Source: Aricia agestis
Taxonomy: Eukaryota > Arthropoda > Insecta > Lepidoptera > Lycaenidae
Reading direction: 5' to 3'
DNA length: 64,000 bases
NCBI RefSeq assembly: GCF_905147365.1
Contig: NC_056412.1
Span: 19,487,576 to 19,551,575, forward strand
Part shown: piece after piece, positions 58,901 through 64,000 of the stretch
How the letters are laid out: every line of letters starts with the position of its first letter
Numbering within the stretch: position 1 is the stretch's first letter
Made by a program: the position numbers and the translations under genes
Notes under the pieces: model-generated
What the model saw: the letters and a program-made list of their open reading frames with translations, nothing else
What the model was told of the DNA's origin: nothing
The model's database searches: none

Positions 58901-58909
58901 AAAAAAAAA
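55903..58909 (+). mobile_element. SART-like unit D: ORF1 only, intact
   Basis: Type I 5' UTR (55903-56086), ORF1 56087-58585, 3' UTR 58586-58886 with the complete conserved 3' block from about 58793, poly(A) 58887-58909, then GGTTA. No ORF2. Closest relative in the window is unit C. Confidence 0.85.
56087..58585 (+). CDS. Unit D ORF1, gag-like protein (832 residues)
   Basis: Start MDSHDKKSILRVG. It differs from unit C mostly in residues 60-220, where it has its own sequence (KKEYITYVLARARARRAGY, STDESEDCYSASG). KRGRGRPPTTGQYIGYAKAQ lies near 224-243, followed by a coiled coil (LEAQNARLEKQVAVLRQE), a basic linker, the central domain (GLTYAKALETARQAIS, VRIAGLDDSVTAAEIKEA) and three knuckles (CFRCQDTGHVAAKC, CFRCGKPGHKAVEC, CALCEAAGRAERGHVLGGRGC). 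Open throughout. Expected role is RNA packaging and telomere targeting; it must borrow reverse transcriptase from another element. Confidence 0.85.
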   Translation: MDSHDKKSILRVGLGSSGAGESHAPSSDGGRPSYTEGPLIARKDEGAAKAARKKEGGKGGAKKRGDPEPVVLLTPLERDPPIDGDTKEGAKKSADPKPAHLTAPAREPLTDEDVDFSKPQPNALFRLRDLMKKKEARGDTDGVKKEYITYVLARARARRAGYTSYPDISTDESEDCYSASGSNMSLDDVGLPAPTGRTTPIKRRKLAEDEAGPSTSKETAPEPKRGRGRPPTTGQYIGYAKAQADYNQKKEEALRLQAEEEVAEKAQRARRTWKNASSALAALPASSPAREEALERTGADMAKTVKEALETIEMIAKKSANLKGTFQKYLKESVSTIAMVFDEMRSRSSSEEIQRLEAQNARLEKQVAVLRQELDEMRKQTSQPAGGDMRELLAEVSRANAVTFGNMLNARLAGLEDRLLPEPRRRPSLASDRTWGETQNAVASAVMPMEEELPGPPLPKAKGKPALKKKTQPSVAAAPQEAPATSTAPKGKKARKKKKRPSMAAQEAAQGGATIGSPGTETRWTTVGLKGKRKKGAATTSTAAPKKKKKKPRLRVPATAAVALTIEESAVKAGLTYAKALETARQAISIADFDIPQVRFRRARTGGRLLTIAGEGAEKKADAFAARLRTVLPQEVKVGRPAACAEVRIAGLDDSVTAAEIKEAVALEGECLAGDVRVGPMREGPRGDGSCWIRLPVAAAKKLSSSGRLRVGWVSAGVTLLAARPTRCFRCQDTGHVAAKCQCPVDRSGTCFRCGKPGHKAVECGAAEPNCALCEAAGRAERGHVLGGRGCPSAAKKPAPREEKAPSRKARQKPKPKGARAPPVSAAMETEA

Positions 58910-58928
58910 GGTTAGGTTAGGTTAGGTT
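58910..58928 (+). repeat. Telomeric (GGTTA)n, about 4 units
   Basis: Pure tract between unit D poly(A) and the GGGGGCGAT start of unit E. Confidence 0.95.
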
Positions 58929-59311
58929 GGGGGCGATACCGGTCCGTCCACGTTCGTGTCCCTGGGCGCCTGGGTGCGCCACCCCGCCCTTTACACGGGG
59001 TGAGGCACTCAGGATGGCTGAACGCCGGTCTTTCCTGTCTTTCTCTCTTTTTATAGTTTACCCTTCGTTTGTATTGTTTTATTTTATTTCACTATCTTTC
59101 ACCATCTTTTCTACCCTGTCTTTCCTTTTTTGTTTACACTCTTCTCTACATTATTGTTTGTTTGCGTGTGAACATCTGTGTGTGAATGAGTGATGGATGG
59201 GCCTGTGGGCCCCTAATCCAGGGTTTTTGGCGCCCGGCCGTGGGATGCGTTACGAGCAGGTGGCTACGTACCAAGGGCGCCGGGGCAGAATCACCCCGAA
59301 CTGACACAAAT
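58929..59311 (+). promoter_or_regulatory. Unit E type II 5' UTR
   Basis: First 45 or so bases match all other coding units; then a variable stem (caccccg 58980-58986 with cggggtg 58996-59002), TGGCTGAACG and CCGGT (59025-59029), which pairs with ACCGG near the 5' end. A pyrimidine-rich and TTTTAT-rich segment follows. An in-frame ATG at 59186 would add 42 residues to ORF1; the unit B alignment favours 59312. Confidence 0.55.
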
Positions 59312-61579
59312 ATGGAATACAAGCATGCGGATAATTCTCCCAGGGTGGGTACCGGCAACGCCGGAGAATCCCACACTCCCGCTTCGGCGGGGGATCGGGC
59401 CGTGTATACTGGGGGCCCCAAACATGCTTTGAAGGAGGGGAGGAGGAATGACGACTTTGGCAACGAATTTACGGACAATGATAGGCAATGCGATTTGGCA
59501 ATGTTGACGGCTAGCGAGGGTGGATCACGAGCGGCAACGCCCGTATCCACCGGCATGGGCTCCGGGTTCTTTAGAAGACCCGGAAGCGGTAGCGACGAGA
59601 GCGGCGATGAGTCCGCCGCTTCTCATAACCCGGACATGGACAGCGAGAGGGAGAGGACCCGGGCCACTTTCCGGCGCAAGAGGCGCGGTAGTGAGCTCGA
59701 GGACAGTCCTGAAAAGGACAGAGGAGCAGCTCCAAAGCCCTCCTCGAAAAGAGGAAGAGGCAGACCGCCCACCACAGGGCAATATGTCGGTCTAGCCAAA
59801 ACAAAGAAAGAGTACATAGAGCTCAGGCAGAAGGAGATACAAATCGAGACGGAGAAGGAAGTCCTCGAAATGACAAAGAGGTTACCGGACCTACGGTCCC
59901 ACCGGCTGTCGGAAACCTCTCTCTCGGATTGCACGATGGCGGAGGATGACGTGGTCACGGTGGCGAAACTGGGTTCGGCTATAAGTCAGAGCCTGGACAC
60001 CATCAATGCTGTGACCCAAAAATCGAAAAACCTTAAAGGAACCTCGATTGCCGCTTTGAAAAAGGCGACCTTAACCATACGGGAGGCGTGGTCAGCCCTC
60101 CTCGTCAGGTCTACATCGGATGAGACGAGAGCCCTGGTAGAGGCAAACACACGACTCACCAGAGAGCTCGATGAAATGAAGAAGGAGTTAGAAGCCGTCA
60201 AGCGCAAGCTCGCTGACGTGCAACCACAGACGGCTCCCGTTACGAAAGAACCGAACATGGAGGAGATACTGCAGCGAGCGGTGCGCGAGGCGGTCTCTCT
60301 GATGAACGCCCGCATGGACGCGAGGCTAGAAGGGCTAGAAGCTCGGCTCCTACCGGAGCCTCGCCTGCGTCCCCCACTGGCCGCGGATAAGAAGAGAGAA
60401 AGTGCTGCCTCTAAATCTTCCGGCGCTAGGCCTCCACAGGCTGAAAACGAAATAGAGACTCCGACTCTGCCGGAGCCATCAGTCTCCACACTGATGCCTC
60501 TGACAAACCCGGGGCCTAAACCAAAAAAGGCGAAGAAGGGGCGAAAGTCCGCTGCCGCCGTTGAAGCTGCCACCTCGAGGCGCGACGCAGCGGCAGCGGC
60601 GGCTGGGTCACAGCCAGTCGCCACTCCCTCATGGACCGAGGTTGTGAGGAGAGGGAAAGGAAAAGGGAAAGCATCTGGAAAGGAAGAAGAGGGGAAAAGG
60701 GTGCTGAAAAAGAAAAAGAAAGTCAGAAAGAAGAAGGACAGACAGCTCCGCGCCCCAAAGTCTGCAGCCGTAGTGCTCACGCTGCAGCCGGACGCGGAGA
60801 AAAAAGGCGTCACCTACCAGGACGTCATAGACAAGGCAAAGCAGCACTTGGATCTGGCTGCGCTGGACATACCGGCGGTCAAATTTAAGCGGGCCGTAAC
60901 CGGGGCCCGTATGTACGAGGTTTCGGGAGCGGCCTGCAAGGAGAAGGCTGACGCTCTGGCTGGCAGACTCAAGGAAATAGTCGGAGAGGATATTGTGCGC
61001 GTCTCTCGGCCACAGAAATGTGCCGAAATGATAATGACGGGTCTCGACGACTCGGCATCGGCGGGAGAAATCGCGACTGCCATAGCGAGAGTGAGCGGCT
61101 GTCGTGCCGAGGATGTTAGGGTCGGAGAGATCCGCGTGGACAGGAGAGGTCGCGGCTCGGCGTGGGTTAAGTGCCCCGTCGAGGCCGCAAAACAAGTGAC
61201 GGCGCCGACCAGCAAAGTATATGTCGGTTGGACTGTGGTGCGGGTAACCCTGTTGTCCACGCGCACCATGAGGTGCTTCAGGTGCCATGAAGAGGGACAC
61301 ACCCGGGCGACGTGTTCATCGGAGACCGATCGCAGCGAGCTCTGCTTCCGCTGCGGTCAGCCGGGCCACTCGACCAAACAGTGTGGGAACTCCCCTCACT
61401 GTGCGCTATGCGAATCAAGAGGGAAGCCGGCAGACCACATTGTAGGCAGTCAACGCTGCAATAAGTCTACCCCTAAGAAGAAACGAAAAGGCCCTGAAAA
61501 GAGCCGAGCATCTCGAGAGGCCGCCACAACATCTACGGCGGCCCCTAGTGCTGGAGCGGTACCAATGGAGGCCCAATAA
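59312..61579 (+). CDS. Unit E ORF1, gag-like protein (755 residues)
   Basis: Start MEYKHADNSPRVG. It is the most diverged ORF1, but keeps the same plan: KRGRGRPPTTGQYVGLAK near 146-163, a coiled coil (LVEANTRLTRELDEMKKE), LLPEPRLRPPLAADK at the end of the coil as in A-D, a Lys/Ala-rich basic linker, the central domain (GVTYQDVIDKAK, MIMTGLDDSASAGEIATA) and three knuckles near 653-710 (CFRCHEEGHTRATC, CFRCGQPGHSTKQC, CALCESRGKPADHIVGSQRC). Ends at TAA 61577-61579, overlapping the start region of ORF2. Confidence 0.85.
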   Translation: MEYKHADNSPRVGTGNAGESHTPASAGDRAVYTGGPKHALKEGRRNDDFGNEFTDNDRQCDLAMLTASEGGSRAATPVSTGMGSGFFRRPGSGSDESGDESAASHNPDMDSERERTRATFRRKRRGSELEDSPEKDRGAAPKPSSKRGRGRPPTTGQYVGLAKTKKEYIELRQKEIQIETEKEVLEMTKRLPDLRSHRLSETSLSDCTMAEDDVVTVAKLGSAISQSLDTINAVTQKSKNLKGTSIAALKKATLTIREAWSALLVRSTSDETRALVEANTRLTRELDEMKKELEAVKRKLADVQPQTAPVTKEPNMEEILQRAVREAVSLMNARMDARLEGLEARLLPEPRLRPPLAADKKRESAASKSSGARPPQAENEIETPTLPEPSVSTLMPLTNPGPKPKKAKKGRKSAAAVEAATSRRDAAAAAAGSQPVATPSWTEVVRRGKGKGKASGKEEEGKRVLKKKKKVRKKKDRQLRAPKSAAVVLTLQPDAEKKGVTYQDVIDKAKQHLDLAALDIPAVKFKRAVTGARMYEVSGAACKEKADALAGRLKEIVGEDIVRVSRPQKCAEMIMTGLDDSASAGEIATAIARVSGCRAEDVRVGEIRVDRRGRGSAWVKCPVEAAKQVTAPTSKVYVGWTVVRVTLLSTRTMRCFRCHEEGHTRATCSSETDRSELCFRCGQPGHSTKQCGNSPHCALCESRGKPADHIVGSQRCNKSTPKKKRKGPEKSRASREAATTSTAAPSAGAVPMEAQ

Positions 61580-64000
61580 CGGCCACCCTACGATTTCTTC
61601 AGGGCAACCTGAATCACTGCGCCCAGGCGCAGGATCTCTGGGTTCAGGCTCTATTGCAGTGGGAGATCGACGTGGCCGTTATTGCTGAGCCGTACCGCGT
61701 CCTGGTCAGGAGTGATTGGACTGGAGACGTCGACTCGACGGTCGCCCTAGTCTTTGGCCCCAAAGTCGTCCCTCCTTCGTCGAGGAACACGACAAGGGGC
61801 CACGGATTTGTAGTCGCTAACCTGGGTACCCTCACCGTGGTGGGGGTGTACTTTTCGCCCAACAGGGCTATCGCCGATTTCGAGGCGCTCTTGCTCCGCC
61901 TGACCGCCGTAGTTGAAGGATCGAATCACCCCGTAGTTGTCGCCGGCGACTTCAATGCCAAGTCGCCGATGTGGGGTTCGTCGGTGACAAATGCGAGAGG
62001 TAGAGTTATCGAAGATTGGCTCACCACCACTGGCTTGGTTCTGGCAAACCGTGGTACGGCTAGTACATGCGTTAGGCGTCAGGGCGAGTCCATTGTGGAC
62101 CTGACTCTGGTCAGTCCAACTATCGCCCGACGCATCTCAGAGTGGCAGGTCCTCAGTCGTACAGAGACCCTCTCAGACCACCTCTATATTCGCTTCGTCG
62201 TCTCAGCTCGCACGACGGAGCCGAGCCGCACGTCTCCATCTGGTGTCGGTCCGAGGTGGTCTCTGAAGAAGCTGGACCGCGACCTCCTCAAAGAGGCCGC
62301 AGCCGTTGCGTCGTGGGCCCCTCTGCCATCAGAGGACGTTGATGAATGCGCGCAGTGGCTAAATGAGGCGGCACACAACATCTGTGACGCCTCAATGCCC
62401 CGCGCTGGTCCAGCCATACCCAGACGCCAGACGTACTGGTGGAACCCGGACCTGAAGCGTCTCCGGGACGAGTGTGTGGCAGCCCGCCGCCGCTATTTGC
62501 GGTACCGAAGACGGCGGATTAGGATCGAGTCGGAGGAGGAATCTATTTATGACGGATACCGCACAGCGCGTCACAACCTGCGCGACGCCATTAGAATGGC
62601 CAAGAAGACGGCGTGGGAGGAGTTCCTGGGCTCTCTGGAGCAGGACCCGTGGGGCAGACCTTACAAGTGGGTAAGGCAAAAGCTTCGCCCGGCTGCCCCA
62701 CCACTCACTCAGACCTTGCAGCCGGAACTCTGCAGAACTATAGTATCGGCCCTATTTCCACCTAGGGCCGAGTGGTCCCCACCATCCATGGCACCACCAA
62801 CTGCAGAGGTCGAAGAGGAGGAAATCCCCCCCGTGACAGCCGGAGAACTGGCAGCAGCGGTTCACAAAATGGGCCTCAAGAACAGAGCCCCTGGACTGGA
62901 TGGAGTCCCCGGCCGTGTCTGGGTGCTAGCGATGGAGCAAATGGAAGCGCGTGTGCTCGCCCTACTGAACATGTGTTTGGTGCAGGGGCGAGTACCACGT
63001 CGCTGGAAGACGGGCAAACTCGTGCTACTCAGAAAGGCCGGGCGACCGGAAGACCAGCCGTCAGCCTACCGCCCTATCGTCCTGATCGACGAGATCTGCA
63101 AGACGATGGAAAGGATCGTCGGGGCGCGTCTCAAACACCACTTAGAGAGCGTCGGCCCGAACTTGAGCGATGCTCAGTTCGGGTTTCGGGCTTGCCGATC
63201 GACGATAGACGCGGTGGCACGGCTCAGGTCTATCACGGATGAGGAGATCTCTCGGGGCGGGGTGGTGCTAGTAGTCTCGTTGGACATCTCCAACGCGTTC
63301 AACACCCTGCCCTGGGAAACGATAAAGGAGGCCCTTCGGTACCACCGAGTGCCGGGATATATTCGCAGACTCGTAGGCGATTATCTGTCGGAACGCTCGG
63401 TGCAGTACCCAACCGAAGAAGGATGGGAGGAGCACGAAGTGGATTGCGGAGTCCCACAGGGGTCATCTCTTGGCCCGGACCTGTGGGACTTAGGATTCGA
63501 CCATGTGCTTCGTGGCGCCAACTTACCCGGAGTTGAGCTACTGGCTTACGCGGACGACACCGCGGTGACCTGCCGCGCGAAGACACACCGCGAAGCCGTC
63601 ATCCTGGCGACGGCAGCGGTCGCGCAAGTTGTGCGCAGGATACAGGCGTTGGGCTTGACAGTGGCGCTAAATAAATCTGAGGCCATTCTTTTCCATGGCC
63701 CCAGAAATGCGCCTCCATCTGGTCTAACAGTCATCGTTGGAGGAACGACGATCCAAGTGGCACCGAGTCTGACGTACCTCGGATTAGTCCTTGATAGCCG
63801 GTGGACCTTCAAGGAACACTTCCGCCGGCTATCCGAGAAGGTTACAAAAGCTGCAGGAGCTCTGGCCTCGCTGCTCCCGAACCTCGGGGGCCCCAGCCTG
63901 AGCTGTCGGCGCCTGTACATGGGCGTTATACGCTCAATGGTGATGTACGGCGCGCCGATATGGGCGGAAAACCTGGCAGCCGAGAACAGGCAGACTCTGG
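61579..64000 (+). CDS. Unit E ORF2: endonuclease and RT, incomplete at the edge
   Basis: 807 codons read without a stop, beginning at or near ACG (61579), which overlaps the ORF1 stop as TAACG; there is no in-frame ATG until 61969, inside the endonuclease. Endonuclease motifs: QGNLNHCAQAQDLW (5-20), VIAEPYRV (about 40), VVAGDFNAKS (Asp about 124), SIVDLTLVSP, TLSDHLYIRF (Asp/His about 200). RT motifs: LKNRAPGLDGVPGRVW, SAYRPIVLIDEICKTMER, FGFRACRSTIDAV, VVSLDISNAFN (Asp about 569), GVPQGSSLGPDLW and LAYADDTAVT (Asp about 659-660). Catalytic residues are present throughout. Closest in pattern to the R1/SART group. The C-terminal zinc finger is beyond the edge. Confidence 0.9.

Larger units (their letters stand above)
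58929..64000 (+). mobile_element. SART-like unit E: ORF1 and ORF2, runs off the window
   Basis: Type II 5' UTR (58929-59311, 383 bases), intact ORF1 (59312-61579) and ORF2 open from 61579 to the window edge. It is the only unit here with a coding endonuclease and RT in working order as far as visible. The 3' end is outside the window. Confidence 0.85.

Noticed and set aside
59186..59311. 42-residue N-terminal extension of unit E ORF1
   Set aside because: Not matched in unit B, whose start aligns with 59312; the region corresponds to 5' UTR.

Overview
The window is a chromosome end of an insect, almost certainly a butterfly or moth. Evidence: long pure GGTTA (TTAGG-type) telomeric arrays, two orientation-specific classes of LINE sitting in those arrays (SART-like on the + strand, TRAS-like on the - strand), Lepidoptera-type SINEs and MITEs, and the 3' part of a Fat-like cadherin gene whose GC-rich exons lie in AT-rich, transposon-filled introns. 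The GGTTA strand reads 5'->3' to the right, so the chromosome terminus should lie beyond base 64000.

Region 1 (1-25.1 kb): six phase-consistent exons (1742..4213, 8157..8745, 12100..12564, 12643..12891, 24038..24157, 24359..24513) encode the last 1349 residues of a Fat-like protocadherin (kugelei/FAT1-3 type): cadherin repeats, EGF, one laminin-G domain, EGF repeats, a membrane segment and a cytoplasmic tail. Its introns hold MITEs, SINE copies, LINE scraps and, in the 11.1-kb penultimate intron, a BEL/Pao LTR retrotransposon (14426..22195) with identical 188-bp LTRs, a 5-bp target duplication and an in-frame envelope region resembling baculovirus F-type fusion proteins. That element has a gag-protease frameshift and an integrase deletion.

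Region 2 (25.1-32.4 kb): subtelomere. It holds a decayed - strand R1/SART-like LINE split by a 1.5-kb insertion, then about 1.8 kb of LINE 5'-UTR-like sequence with repeated ATGGCGG motifs, ending at the first telomeric repeats (32445).

Region 3 (32.4-42.5 kb): a 5'-truncated TRAS-like LINE on the - strand between telomeric repeats, itself split by a 4.9-kb RTE-clade LINE with a 12-bp target duplication and an ATT-repeat tail.

Region 4 (42.4-64.0 kb): the telomeric array proper. GGTTA tracts alternate with + strand SART-like units, all ending in poly(A) followed by GGTTA. Four units (A, B, C, D) carry one gag-like ORF1 followed directly by a 3' UTR and have no ORF2. One unit (E) has ORF1 plus an endonuclease/RT ORF2 that runs open to the window edge. 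F is a 5'-truncated RT 3' end. G1-G3 are short non-coding units with SART-type ends. H is the 3' end of a TRAS-like unit on the - strand. The best candidate for an undescribed system is this community of gag-only, non-coding and autonomous units sharing terminal sequences, comparable in gene content to the HeT-A/TAHRE/TART telomere of Drosophila but embedded in a TTAGG telomere.
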